Made by a program: the position numbers and the translations under genes. From the NCBI RefSeq assembly GCF_001729965.1, contig NZ_JRWK01000005.1:1-64000 (forward strand): a stretch of DNA of 64,000 nucleotides. The letters run 5' to 3'. The stretch is from Methanosphaera sp. WGK6 (GTDB lineage: Archaea; Methanobacteriota; Methanobacteria; Methanobacteriales; Methanobacteriaceae). The notes under the pieces are model-generated. The model was not told the origin of the DNA. It ran no database searches and saw nothing but the letters and a program-made list of their open reading frames with translations. How positions within the stretch are numbered: the first letter of the stretch is position 1; each line of letters opens with the position of its first letter. Shown one piece after another: positions 39,071 through 48,158 of this stretch.

Positions 39071-39781
39071 TTACATTCCCCCTAATATTACCATATATAT
39101 TATAGCTAACATTACAGAAGCTATGAAACATGAAATTGTACCTGGTATTATTTTAAGTCTAAATTTTTTATCATAGAATCCTTGTATAGTTCCACCAATA
39201 TTATATGATGCTACAACTGCAATTATAAAGAAAATCATTATTGCAAGAATTGCTGAAATAGATCCACTAACAGCTATTTCAAGTGTATGTTTAGATTGAA
39301 CTTCATTAAATATTGCCCAGAAAGCTAAACTTCCACCAATTCCACCCAATAGAGAACCTATCAATCCACTGATAAATGATATTGTTGGAATTCCATGTCC
39401 TGTGGTTCCAGGACTTACATATTCTTCTTGTTTAAAACCAGTTACGAGATCTTTCTCAAAATTTGCTGATGCTGGTGGAACACCTACACCATAAATATGA
39501 ATCATATTTGAAAATAACATAGTTATAGACATCATAATCATAGAACCTAATGCTCCAGCTAATATAATTATTAATTCAGGTTGTGTTATAACAGATGTTG
39601 CTGCTAGAATTCCTGTAATTCCCATACCTATTGTTATCATTGGAGCACCAGTAGGTATACCTGCTGTTGTAGATAAAGCTGCAGGTGCACCACCCACAGG
39701 TATGAAATGTACACCTATTCCAATGAGTGTTGCGCCTAAGATTATACTTATTAATAATTCAATCATTATATAATTCTCCAA
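39071..39781 (-). CDS. mtrD: Tetrahydromethanopterin S-methyltransferase, subunit D
   Basis: The 236-residue membrane subunit, with a first helix, the glycine-rich FIPVGGAPAALSTTAGIPTG loop and further helices. The NMIHIYGVGVPPASANFEKD loop is typical. It lies directly after mtrE. Confidence 0.94.
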   Translation of the reverse strand: MENYIMIELLISIILGATLIGIGVHFIPVGGAPAALSTTAGIPTGAPMITIGMGITGILAATSVITQPELIIILAGALGSMIMMSITMLFSNMIHIYGVGVPPASANFEKDLVTGFKQEEYVSPGTTGHGIPTISFISGLIGSLLGGIGGSLAFWAIFNEVQSKHTLEIAVSGSISAILAIMIFFIIAVVASYNIGGTIQGFYDKKFRLKIIPGTISCFIASVMLAIIYMVILGGM

Positions 39782-40654
39782 TTATTTTTCATATTTACCA
39801 TAATTAGAACGAGCTTTACGTTCTAGTATATAATTTAAAATTGTTATTCCTATTACTATTACACCACTTACAATTAAAGCTGTTGAAACATCAAATACTA
39901 AAAATATCCAGAAATTTAAAAATATGATTATTCCAAAGCATAACCCTGTTAATGGTCCTGCAAACTTAGAACAGAAATTTACAACATCAATGGAATTTCT
40001 TGAACCTAATGCTTCTTTTGTAGTTATATCCCCATTTGTAGATACTGGAATTCCAGAACCAAATTTATGATGTTGATATAACTTTTCAGCACCATAATGT
40101 ATATCACCCACTGCTGAACCAATAGATCCTAGAGATAATCCTAGAAGTAATGATACTATTGGTAATGTTAATGGAATTGATGGTGTTAACATATAAACCA
40201 TAATATATGAAACTATTGTAATTGAAAATAAGTTTATAAAAGCATGAGCTGCTGCTGTAGGTACGTGTTTGTATAGTACATCCATAAATAAAGGTTGATT
40301 ATATAAAGCTTGACTTGTTATTCGTCCCATATATGAAGTAATTGAAAAAATAACCTGTATTCCTGTTGCTATTCCTGTAGATAAAATTAATACAACAAGT
40401 AATGGCTGGTTTAATGTTAATAATACTTGTGCTATTGCTCCAGCTATAACAGCCATTGTTCCTACAAGTAATGGTTCTCCAGATACTGCTCTATTAAATA
40501 ATTTATGTAAGTTACCTATTTGTGGTGCTAGTTGAACTTGAGAATTTGGATTACTAGTAGATGCAACATCAGACTCCAAATCCTCAAAAATACCTGCAAT
40601 TATTGCAAAAAAGCTCATCAAGATAACTAAACCAAGATTATATAGTATATCCAT
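39782..40654 (-). CDS. mtrE: Tetrahydromethanopterin S-methyltransferase, subunit E
   Basis: The 290-residue membrane subunit, containing IFEDLESDVASTSNPNSQVQ and GSAVGDIHYGAEKLYQHHKFG loops conserved in MtrE and about six helices. It is the first mtr gene, 14 bases after the mcrC-like gene. Confidence 0.95.
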   Translation of the reverse strand: MDILYNLGLVILMSFFAIIAGIFEDLESDVASTSNPNSQVQLAPQIGNLHKLFNRAVSGEPLLVGTMAVIAGAIAQVLLTLNQPLLVVLILSTGIATGIQVIFSITSYMGRITSQALYNQPLFMDVLYKHVPTAAAHAFINLFSITIVSYIMVYMLTPSIPLTLPIVSLLLGLSLGSIGSAVGDIHYGAEKLYQHHKFGSGIPVSTNGDITTKEALGSRNSIDVVNFCSKFAGPLTGLCFGIIIFLNFWIFLVFDVSTALIVSGVIVIGITILNYILERKARSNYGKYEK

Positions 40655-40668
40655 ATGTTTACCCCAAT

Positions 40669-41271
40669 TTAATTACCATATTTTATAATTGCATTCTCAA
40701 CTTTATCAATAATTTCATCCAATTTTTGTTGAGTGCATGATTCACCACGAATAACATCTGTTATTAATTCAACAATAGTCCCTTGTGTTTCTGGTTTTTC
40801 AGGCATTACCCCTGCTGTTTTTACTCCAATTTTAGCAAAATCTTCGAAATCAACTGGATACTGTGATATTATAATAACAGGTTTATTGATATTTTTTAAA
40901 ACATGCCTTGCTTTGTAAATAATATGATTTTTCACTCCACCAAAGTGGATTAAAACTATTTTATGTCTGTTCATTTGAGAAATTTCTTTTGGTGTTACAC
41001 CAAATAACCCCTGTCCTCCACCAGTTGGTGTGTCTTTTGGTACTCCTGATCCTGCATTAAGAACTAATGTGCTTGTTTGAATATTTGCTTCCCTTAATGC
41101 AAATGTTATTTCACAAACAGGTTTAGTAATATGTCTACGACCGGGGGACATTGCTACAGCCAGTAAATCATCACCACATTGAGCATATGTACCACGCTGT
41201 GCAATTCCACCTCCTTCACCAATACCTCTTGTTTCACGACAATCAACAATATGTGTACTCTTTCCAATCAT
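40669..41271 (-). CDS. mcrC: McrC family protein, first gene of the mtr operon
   Basis: The 200-residue protein is Mcr[21 protein letters not shown] near the start, the [22 protein letters not shown] segment and [21 protein letters not shown] are diagnostic. McrC belongs to the ATP-dependent complex that reductively activates methyl-CoM reductase. It normally lies inside mcrBDCGA, but here heads the mtr operon with no mcr structural gene beside it. Because mcr and mtr are often contiguous in Methanobacteriales, it is plausibly a remnant of a deleted mcr operon kept for its activation role. Mmp10 diverges from it. Confidence 0.92.
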   Translation of the reverse strand: MIGKSTHIVDCRETRGIGEGGGIAQRGTYAQCGDDLLAVAMSPGRRHITKPVCEITFALREANIQTSTLVLNAGSGVPKDTPTGGGQGLFGVTPKEISQMNRHKIVLIHFGGVKNHIIYKARHVLKNINKPVIIISQYPVDFEDFAKIGVKTAGVMPEKPETQGTIVELITDVIRGESCTQQKLDEIIDKVENAIIKYGN

Positions 41272-41510
41272 TTTTACTACCTTATTAAATCATTAATAGT
41301 TTCGATTTTTAATTAATATATAAATATATGATTTACATTAATTATAAAATTTTATTTTAAAAAGAGTTATTGTTAAAAAACATAGATAAAATAAGATTGA
41401 AATTAGTTTTCAAAAAATTTAAATTTGTAACAGGATATTATTATGAAAATTATATTATTATATTCAATGTAACGATACTATTAAAACTCATAATTTAGAA
41501 ATACATATGT
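41272..41510. promoter_or_regulatory. Divergent promoter region, mcrC-mtr versus mmp10
   Basis: A 239-base space that must hold the promoter of the mcrC-mtr-mmp14 operon on the minus strand and that of mmp10 on the plus strand. A TATA-like stretch near 41315-41330 is suitable for the mtr side. No strong palindrome is evident. Confidence 0.4.
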
Positions 41511-42752
41511 ATGCAAATAATGGCTGATGTTGGGGGAATTCCCGGTAAAAACTGTAGAGGTTTCTGTGAATATTGTTATTTTAAAAATGTTCGAGAAACA
41601 AAAATACTAGGTTGTAAAAACTGTCCACCAGGACAAATTGGATGTTCACATTGTACAACCGATACAAATATGAAACGAGATTATTTCCCAGCATATCAAG
41701 TACTAAGTACATTACAAACAAACATATTTCAAACAGAAATTCCTAAAGACACATTAGTTAATATTACTGGTGATGGTGATGTGAGTTGTTATCCTCATTT
41801 AATTGAATTAACCCAAGGAATACAGGATATGGGATTATCTTCTCATTTAGGTTATACTAGTGGAAAAGGAATTGATGATCCTGCTATTGTTGACAAATTA
41901 ATTAATAATAATGTTATTGAAACTACATTTACTGCATTTTCAACAAATCCAGCACTTAGAAAAACATGGATGCATGATCCAACTCCTGAAGCATCCATTG
42001 AATCCTTGAAACGATTTTGTGAATCATGTGATGTTCACGCAGCATCTATTATAATCCCTGGTGTTAATGATGGGGAGGAATTAGCTAGAACTTGTGAAAA
42101 TCTTGAAAGTTGGGGTGCAAAAGCATTAATTTTAATGCGATTTGCTAATACTAGAAATCAAGGTTTAATATTAAATAGTGATCCTGTGATTCCCGGAATT
42201 AAAGAACAAAGTTTAGCTGAATTTGAACAACTTGTAAGAAATACTGCAAAAGAATATAATTTACGTGTTACTGGAACACCTATTTGTGATCCTGAAACAG
42301 ATAGTCCTTATGCATTATCTAAAGATAAAAATAAGGAATATCTTGAAATATTAACAGATATTAGAGCAGAAGCTACACTTATTACTAGTAAAATATCGGC
42401 CCCCTATATTGAAAAAATATTAGAAAATCTTAATGCATCTGATTATGTTAATGTTGTTGCTACTGAACAAGAAATCGCTTGCTTAATTACTGAAGATGAT
42501 TTGAAATCATTGGATTTAGGAGAAGTTAAAGATACTGTTATAATTCCTGGTAGATGTTTTGTACATGATTTAAGAGCTGAGGAAATATTTAGATCTGATG
42601 GTAAATTCCGTCTTGTACATAGAGGTCCTGATATGTTAACATTAGATGGAGAAATGACTGGAAGTATGAATAAAAATGATGTTTTGAAAAATGAATTAAT
42701 GGCATTCGAAGAGTTAATTGAACTAATAAATTACATGGGTGTACATATATAA
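41511..42752 (+). CDS. mmp10: Methanogenesis marker protein 10, McrA arginine methyltransferase
   Basis: The 413-residue B12-dependent radical SAM enzyme. The [4Fe-4S] motif CRGFCEYC (Cys15, 19, 22) is followed by a cysteine-rich KNCPPGQIGCSHC. Mmp10 is known to add the C-methyl group to the active-site arginine of the reductase alpha subunit, here Arg274 of MrtA. The start MQIMADVGGIPGKNCRG matches family members. A second ATG lies three codons on. Opposite strand to mcrC, so activation and modification functions share one promoter region. Confidence 0.92.
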   Translation: MQIMADVGGIPGKNCRGFCEYCYFKNVRETKILGCKNCPPGQIGCSHCTTDTNMKRDYFPAYQVLSTLQTNIFQTEIPKDTLVNITGDGDVSCYPHLIELTQGIQDMGLSSHLGYTSGKGIDDPAIVDKLINNNVIETTFTAFSTNPALRKTWMHDPTPEASIESLKRFCESCDVHAASIIIPGVNDGEELARTCENLESWGAKALILMRFANTRNQGLILNSDPVIPGIKEQSLAEFEQLVRNTAKEYNLRVTGTPICDPETDSPYALSKDKNKEYLEILTDIRAEATLITSKISAPYIEKILENLNASDYVNVVATEQEIACLITEDDLKSLDLGEVKDTVIIPGRCFVHDLRAEEIFRSDGKFRLVHRGPDMLTLDGEMTGSMNKNDVLKNELMAFEELIELINYMGVHI

Positions 42753-42766
42753 TAAAGGGATAATAT

Positions 42767-43498
42767 ATGAAAGGTAAATTAATTGGAGATATATTGGTCG
42801 TTAAAAAAGAACCAGATAATTTAGAGGAATTAATTAAGTTTCCCTACATTAACAGAGTTGTAAAACTCGGACAAATACACGGCCAAAAAAGAGAACCTGA
42901 CATTGAAATGATTTATGGTGAAGGTACCGAAACTATTCATAAAGAGAATTATTGTAAATTTAAAATTGATGTTGCGAAGGTAATGTGGTCTAAGGGTAAT
43001 ACTGGTGAGCGTCAACATATGAGTACATTACCAGATAGTAATGAAACAATTATTGATATGTTTGCAGGAATTGGTTATTTTACAATACCTATGGCTGTAC
43101 ATTCGAAACCGAATAAAATTTATGCTATAGAAATTAATCCAGTTTCATATAATTTCCTATGTGAAAATATTAAATTAAACAAAGTAGAAGATATTGTTGA
43201 ACCAATTCTTGGTGATTGTGGTCTTCAAGATTTTAATCATGTTGCAGATAGAATTATGATGGGCTATATTGGTACAACACATCATTACTTAGATAGTGCA
43301 ATAAGTTATCTTAAAAAAGGAGGTATTATTCATTATCATGAGTCAACACCAGAACCTATACTATTTACACGTCCAGTTGAACGTGTTAAAGAAGCTGCAG
43401 CAAAACAAGATAGAGAAATAGAAGTTTTGAATAAACGTTCTATTAAAAAATATTCTCCCGGTGTTTATCATACGGTTGTAGATATAAAAGTCAATTAG
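42767..43498 (+). CDS. taw2: Trm5/Tyw2-type tRNA enzyme, probably Taw2
   Basis: The 243-residue Rossmann-fold enzyme has DMFAGIGYFTIPMAVHS for SAM binding and a MGYIGTTHHYLD motif where the methyltransferase Trm5 has NPPY-like residues. That pattern marks Taw2, which transfers the aminocarboxypropyl group from SAM to a wyosine precursor at G37 of tRNA-Phe. It is 14 bases after mmp10, and its 3' end overlaps convergent cofG by eight bases. Confidence 0.75.
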   Translation: MKGKLIGDILVVKKEPDNLEELIKFPYINRVVKLGQIHGQKREPDIEMIYGEGTETIHKENYCKFKIDVAKVMWSKGNTGERQHMSTLPDSNETIIDMFAGIGYFTIPMAVHSKPNKIYAIEINPVSYNFLCENIKLNKVEDIVEPILGDCGLQDFNHVADRIMMGYIGTTHHYLDSAISYLKKGGIIHYHESTPEPILFTRPVERVKEAAAKQDREIEVLNKRSIKKYSPGVYHTVVDIKVN

Positions 43499-44585
43499 TT
43501 TCAATTCGTTTTTGAAGTTTAACTGTTTTTTCATAAACTTCTTCTCTTAAATAATTTTTATTAATATATTTTTTATATACTGGTAATCTTTCTACTAGAT
43601 TATAATTAATACTGTTTAATTCTTGTTTTATTTCATCTATTTTTGGCCATGGTGCATCAGGATTTACATAATCTTTTGTTATTGGAGATATTCCGCCAAG
43701 ATCATCAGCCCCTGCTATTGTAAAAATAGATATGAGTTTTTGATTTAAATTGGGTGGTATTTGTATACTTACATCAGGAAACATTATATTAGATAATATT
43801 GTTAATTTAATTAAGTCAATGATGGGTGGTTCTGGATAATTTTCCATAGGTATTCCTTTTTTTGGTGTGAAATTTTGTATAATTATTTCTTGTATGTGTC
43901 CATATTTTTCATGTAATTTTTTGATTTCGAATAATGAGTCAATATGATCTTCTTTTGATTCTCCAATTCCTATTAGTAATCCTGTTGTAAATGGTATTTT
44001 TTCTTTTCCAGCATTTTTAATATAATTTATTCTTTTTTTAGGATTTTTACCAGGACTATCTTTATGTGCTATTGTTTTTAAGAGAGATTTATTTGTTGTT
44101 TCTAGCATTAATCCCATTGATGCATTTACTTTAGCTAGCTGATGAAGTTGATCTTTAGATATAATGCCCATATTTGTATGAGGCAGTATGTCATAATTAT
44201 TTAAAGTAGCTTTAGATAGTTTATACACATAATCAACCATTGTTTCACAATGATATTCTTTTAATTTTTCTTGAATTAATTCATTTTTATCTGCAGATTC
44301 ACCAAATGTAAATAATGCTTCTGTACATTTGTAATTTATAGCATTGAATATTTGTTGATCAACTTGAGTAGGATTCATTAATAAAATATCAGTATTTTCA
44401 GGAGTTTCTTTAAAAGTACAATAACCACAATTATTTTGACATATATGAGTTAAAGGTAGAAAAACATTTCTTGAAAATGTAATATTATTGTTGAATCGAT
44501 TTGTATTGATTTTTTTAAGTAAATTAAGTATATCTGGCAGATTAAAATCTAAAATATTTCGTGCTTCTGTTTTAGATAAAGTCAT
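43491..44585 (-). CDS. cofG: FO synthase subunit CofG (7,8-didemethyl-8-hydroxy-5-deazariboflavin synthase)
   Basis: The 364-residue radical SAM protein has CQNNCGYC (Cys49, 53, 56). With CofH it makes FO, the chromophore of coenzyme F420, from tyrosine and a ribityl pyrimidine. Later segments GLLIGIGESKEDHIDSL and FTPKKGIPMENYPEPP are conserved. I use the ATG at 44585, with AGGTTGAT upstream; an in-frame TTG at 44597 would add four residues. Confidence 0.92.
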   Translation of the reverse strand: MTLSKTEARNILDFNLPDILNLLKKINTNRFNNNITFSRNVFLPLTHICQNNCGYCTFKETPENTDILLMNPTQVDQQIFNAINYKCTEALFTFGESADKNELIQEKLKEYHCETMVDYVYKLSKATLNNYDILPHTNMGIISKDQLHQLAKVNASMGLMLETTNKSLLKTIAHKDSPGKNPKKRINYIKNAGKEKIPFTTGLLIGIGESKEDHIDSLFEIKKLHEKYGHIQEIIIQNFTPKKGIPMENYPEPPIIDLIKLTILSNIMFPDVSIQIPPNLNQKLISIFTIAGADDLGGISPITKDYVNPDAPWPKIDEIKQELNSINYNLVERLPVYKKYINKNYLREEVYEKTVKLQKRIETN

Positions 44586-44626
44586 AAAGAAAATCAACCT
44601 CTGAAAAAAAAATTAAATTAGATTAA

Positions 44627-45079
44627 TTAATCTTCTTCAAGTGGATGTAATTTTACAACCATTGTTTCTACAAACATTGGTCCAAATCCTGATTTATCCA
44701 TCCACATAACTACATAAATTCCAATATCTTCTATTTGCCCCATTAAATAATCAGCTACAAAACCTGTTATTTCAAATGTGTGTTTTAATTTTTCAATTCC
44801 TGCAACACCATTTGATTCATCAAAAACTTCAGTTGTTTTCCTAAATGTTGCATCTACTTGTTCAATCATTTGCCTAGATTTTTCAGAATTAACTTCCACT
44901 TTTGTAATATTTAATTCATTGAATAAATCTGTTATTTTTGGAATTATTTCATCAGGTTTTAATTTTGTTCCAGAAGTTCCTCTAATAATCATTGCCTCTG
45001 GATTATGAACCACTGGTTTTGAACCTTTGAATGCATCTAAATAATCCATTATTTGTCTTGATAACTCCATTACTTCCAT
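44627..45079 (-). CDS. Conserved methanogen protein, possibly DUF2120
   Basis: A 150-residue protein with no catalytic motif that I can name. Segments include MIIRGTSGTKLKPDEI and a C-terminal WMDKSGFGPMFVETMVVKLHP. Size and pattern resemble the methanogen-restricted DUF2120 family, but this is recalled, not checked. It lies 13 bases after mptA and 41 before the cofG start on the same strand, which suggests a cofactor operon mptA-unknown-cofG. Confidence 0.6.
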   Translation of the reverse strand: MEVMELSRQIMDYLDAFKGSKPVVHNPEAMIIRGTSGTKLKPDEIIPKITDLFNELNITKVEVNSEKSRQMIEQVDATFRKTTEVFDESNGVAGIEKLKHTFEITGFVADYLMGQIEDIGIYVVMWMDKSGFGPMFVETMVVKLHPLEED

Positions 45080-45092
45080 AAAAAATACCTCT

Positions 45093-46031
45093 TTAATTAA
45101 TCTCTTCTCTTAGTTCACCAAGAGATGCTGTTTTTTCTGCATATGCATTATGTTGATGTATACTTTCCTGATTTACTTGTTTGATTGTTACTGTTGAATT
45201 ATCTGGTAAATCAGGATATTTTTCTAATAAACCCTTTGCCATATTACGAACACAATCTTCTACAAAAACAGGATTTTGATGAGCATTAGTAACAATTCTA
45301 TTTTCGTCAGGTCGTTTTAGAATTTCACAAACAGGAGAACTCATTGCATTTTGAATAATTGTTATTAAATCATCCACATTTACTTCTTGTTGTTCTGATA
45401 CTTCTAAAAGAATAGTACCTATTCCTCTTTGATTGTGTGAAGCAAATGTTACAACATTTAATACTTTTTCAGTAGTTTCTTCATCTAGAAATTCTAATAA
45501 TTTCTCTTTTGAATCTTTCTCAACAGATTCTTGTGCACATGGACAAACAGTCATTCCAACTACTTCAGCACCAATCATTTTTCTTATTTTAATATTACCA
45601 TCATCATCTTTTAATGCAACAGCTTTTGCTATAATCTGAGTTGTTTCCTGAGTTTTTCTTTTTGTTACAGGAGATAACTTATTTATTATATATTCACTTC
45701 TTGCTTCTGTCTCTGCACATACTGCATACTCATGTTTTTCAAGTAATTTTTTTACAATATTCGCACATATAGTTTCCATATGTACTTCAGATTCATACTC
45801 CATTTCATTTACTATTTCAGAGATTACTTCTGGATTTCTTGACATATGTACTCCTTTCTGAGTACTTGGCAAATCCACAAACGCATTAAATGTTGGTAAT
45901 AAAATAATAGGTCTTTTATCTTCTCTTTTTATTTTTAATAGTTTTTTTACACCTGTAACACCTACCCTAGTTAATGAAATTGGAATAGTAGGTTGTTTAT
46001 CTTGAGTATCTGGAAATTCTGGAACTAACAT
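45093..46031 (-). CDS. mptA: GTP cyclohydrolase MptA (FolE2 family)
   Basis: The 312-residue product is the Fe(II)-dependent GTP cyclohydrolase that opens tetrahydromethanopterin synthesis by making 7,8-dihydroneopterin 2',3'-cyclic phosphate. LPTFNAFVDLPSTQKGVHMSRNPE and the metal-binding VGMTVCPCAQE are diagnostic. First of a run of three minus-strand genes with 13- and 41-base gaps. GAGGGGAG lies upstream of the ATG. Confidence 0.93.
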   Translation of the reverse strand: MLVPEFPDTQDKQPTIPISLTRVGVTGVKKLLKIKREDKRPIILLPTFNAFVDLPSTQKGVHMSRNPEVISEIVNEMEYESEVHMETICANIVKKLLEKHEYAVCAETEARSEYIINKLSPVTKRKTQETTQIIAKAVALKDDDGNIKIRKMIGAEVVGMTVCPCAQESVEKDSKEKLLEFLDEETTEKVLNVVTFASHNQRGIGTILLEVSEQQEVNVDDLITIIQNAMSSPVCEILKRPDENRIVTNAHQNPVFVEDCVRNMAKGLLEKYPDLPDNSTVTIKQVNQESIHQHNAYAEKTASLGELREEIN

Positions 46032-46210
46032 TATTTAAATCGCTCCCCTCTATTTTTTTAATAATTTATTAAAACATGAAAATTAATAATTTTTTTTATT
46101 ATATTGATAATTATAATTTAATATCTTTTTCTTAATATTCATAGATAACTCTTAAAGAAATATGATTTGTAGATATTGAATAAAATATATTCTAAAATAA
46201 AAAAGATAAT

Positions 46211-46241
46211 AAAAAAAATAGTAAGAATCTAATGATTCTTA
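46211..46241 (-). terminator. Hairpin with T8 tract after the Lrp-family gene
   Basis: An eight-base stem TAAGAATC/GATTCTTA with a four-base loop (46222-46241) is followed on the minus strand by CTA and eight T (complement of 46211-46218). It begins 24 bases past the stop of the regulator. Confidence 0.65.
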
Positions 46242-46265
46242 TGAAAAAATAACAAGTCTGAGAAA

Positions 46266-46775
46266 TTAACTTTCAAAATTAATCATAGATGAATTTAATT
46301 CTTCTTTGACTATGTTAAGTACTGTTTGTGTATATGTTCTAATAACAATTTCTTCTTTTAATAATAATTTAATAAATTTATTTAATTCAAATGTATTTTT
46401 AAATTTAGCAACAATAATACCATCAAATTGTCCTGTTACATCATATACTGCTAATAAATTATCTTTAAATTCTTCTTTATCAGCTAAAAAAGCTATTGTT
46501 CCACTTTTTATTTCTAAACCTATGATTGCAGTTAATGTATAACCTAATTTCTCATGATCAATTACTGGAACAAACTTATTTATTATACCAGATTTTGTTA
46601 GTTTATCAACCCTATTATGAATAGTTCCTACTGAAACTCCTAATTCTCTGGATATTTTCCTATAAGACTTACGTCCATCATCACTTAATAATTCTAATAT
46701 TTGTTTATCTAAATTATCCATAGATAAAGCCATATTTTCTGGTTCTGCACCATATTCAGTATACATGTCATCCAT
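46266..46775 (-). CDS. Lrp/AsnC-family transcription regulator
   Basis: A 169-residue protein with an N-terminal winged helix-turn-helix (residues about 24-70: LDKQILELLSDDGRKSYRKISRELGVSVGTIHNRVDKL, shown here only in part as the recognition helix SVGTIHNRVDKL) and a C-terminal RAM/ligand-binding domain (LTAIIGLEIKSG to VYDVTGQFDGIIVAKF). Such regulators respond to amino acids or other small ligands. Two palindromes directly upstream (46823-46864) suggest self-regulation. No adjacent metabolic gene names a target. Confidence 0.9.
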   Translation of the reverse strand: MDDMYTEYGAEPENMALSMDNLDKQILELLSDDGRKSYRKISRELGVSVGTIHNRVDKLTKSGIINKFVPVIDHEKLGYTLTAIIGLEIKSGTIAFLADKEEFKDNLLAVYDVTGQFDGIIVAKFKNTFELNKFIKLLLKEEIVIRTYTQTVLNIVKEELNSSMINFES

Positions 46776-46822
46776 AGTAATCCCTTTTGATTATCCGTAT
46801 TTTTTTAAATAAAATTCTAATT

Positions 46823-46864
46823 TATAGTTTCCTATATTCTATTGAAACTATAGATAACTTATCT
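46823..46864. promoter_or_regulatory. Candidate operators upstream of the Lrp gene
   Basis: TATAGTTTC (46823-46831) and GAAACTATA (46844-46852) form a nine-base inverted repeat with a 12-base spacer. Overlapping its end, AGATAACTTATCT (46852-46864) is a perfect 13-base palindrome. They lie 48-90 bases before the regulator's start, where an autoregulatory site would be expected. Confidence 0.5.
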
Positions 46865-47027
46865 TATAATTATCCATATTTATATAGTTTTTGAAAAAAA
46901 TCAAAAAAATAATTAAATGAATAAATTATTTACAAACATATACTATTAGTTAAAAAAATTTGTTTAAAACAATATCTCTTAAATAACTAATATATATTGT
47001 AAAAAAAATAGGAAAACTAATAAAATC

Positions 47028-47058
47028 ATAGTAGATATATTACACCTACTATTTTTTT
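47028..47058 (+). terminator. Orphan hairpin with T tract
   Basis: ATAGTAG (47028-47034) and CTACTAT (47046-47052) form a stem followed by seven T on the plus strand. No annotated plus-strand gene ends upstream, so it may terminate an unrecognised transcript or be chance in AT-rich DNA. Confidence 0.35.
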
Positions 47059-47407
47059 CTTAAACAAATATTGGAAAATAAAAAAAAATATTTATAATAA
47101 GACATTATGAACAATTGTTGAAATAATACATATTACTAACAGTAAAATCCATTAGATTCATCTAATTATATTTCTCATTTTAGGTGTAATCTCCTTTTTA
47201 AATTAGTATTATTCCTCTTTGTAGTTATGTTTACACTAGAAATTAACTGATTATAACAAAAATATTACTTTTTATAATAAATTTTTGATTATAGATTACA
47301 TGTAAAATTATTAAAAAAAAGATTAAAAAGTTAAAAAAATATATACATATAATAATAAGGATTAAAATTTAATAAAATAAATCCTAAAAACAAAAGGGTG
47401 AAAATTA

Positions 47408-48100
47408 ATGAAATGGTATGTAGCATTTATCATTATCATTTTTCTACTTATAGGATTAGTTTATGTCACATCTGAACAAACATCCGATGATGTTGAACCA
47501 CTAGGACGTTTAGCTTTTGTAAAAATTGCAAATCCCGACATGTATCCAGAACATGTTCATGCAAATCTTTTAGCACAATATGCTGAAGAACATGGCTCCA
47601 AATGTGCTATAGTATTACATTATGCAGGTAGTTCTAATTATAGAAATTTCATGAATGGAAATATTTACATTATAGAAATGGCATTTATGGATACTGCAGG
47701 TGCTCAAGTAAATATTGATTGGAACCAAGTATTAGATTATGGTATAAATGGTGTACCTGACGATAAATGGAATTATAAAGTAGATGGTGAAATATATGAT
47801 AATTTTGATGATGCCTGGTCCAGAGTAATGGAATTAGCTTCAGAACATGGTCAAGAAGGACCTATGCCAATGGTATGGCATGGAACTGTACGTCAAGGAA
47901 GTATATTTGTAAATCCAGGATGTGGATTCCCATTATATTACCAAGTATGTTGTAAACAATTTGGTCACATGGGTGGAATTCTACATGCTGCAACAGGATC
48001 TATATTCCCTTACTTTAACAATCCATACAGATCATATGAAATACAACATGCATCAGAATTACAATATTATTACACACATAACATGTTAAATTATGAATAA
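47408..48100 (+). CDS. Membrane-anchored or secreted protein of unknown function
   Basis: I do not recognise this 230-residue protein. A single N-terminal hydrophobic segment (residues about 4-21) suggests export with a membrane anchor or signal peptide. The rest is a soluble, aromatic- and histidine-rich domain with four cysteines (66, 172, 181, 182), the last three in NPGCGFPLYYQVCCKQFGHM, near several His. The Cys/His cluster may bind metal or form disulfides outside the cell. GGGTGA precedes the start. It has its own promoter region and a terminator-like hairpin. Confidence 0.75.
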   Translation: MKWYVAFIIIIFLLIGLVYVTSEQTSDDVEPLGRLAFVKIANPDMYPEHVHANLLAQYAEEHGSKCAIVLHYAGSSNYRNFMNGNIYIIEMAFMDTAGAQVNIDWNQVLDYGINGVPDDKWNYKVDGEIYDNFDDAWSRVMELASEHGQEGPMPMVWHGTVRQGSIFVNPGCGFPLYYQVCCKQFGHMGGILHAATGSIFPYFNNPYRSYEIQHASELQYYYTHNMLNYE

Positions 48101-48102
48101 AT

Positions 48103-48132
48103 TAGTAAAAATTACTAGTTTATTATTTTTTT
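48103..48132 (+). terminator. Hairpin with T tract after the 230-residue gene
   Basis: TAGTAA/TTACTA (48103-48117, three-base loop) is followed by a T-rich run ending in seven T (48126-48132). It starts three bases past the stop codon. Confidence 0.5.
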
Positions 48133-48158
48133 AAAAAAAAATAGTTCGAATAGAACTA
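48133..48158 (-). terminator. Hairpin with T9 tract at the trm1 end
   Basis: TAGTTC/GAACTA with a five-base loop (48142-48158) overlaps the trm1 stop codon and is followed on the minus strand by nine T. With the preceding feature it separates two convergent genes. Confidence 0.55.

Larger units (their letters stand above)
46776..47407. other. Intergenic region with several inverted repeats
   Basis: This 632-base region separates the Lrp gene from the secreted unknown. It contains the palindromes at 46823-46864 and a hairpin with T tract at 47028-47058 that ends no known gene. A ten-base inverted pair ATTACACCTA (47039-47048) and TAGGTGTAAT (47181-47190) can compete with that hairpin. It could hold a small RNA, but the sequence alone does not prove one. 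Confidence 0.4.
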
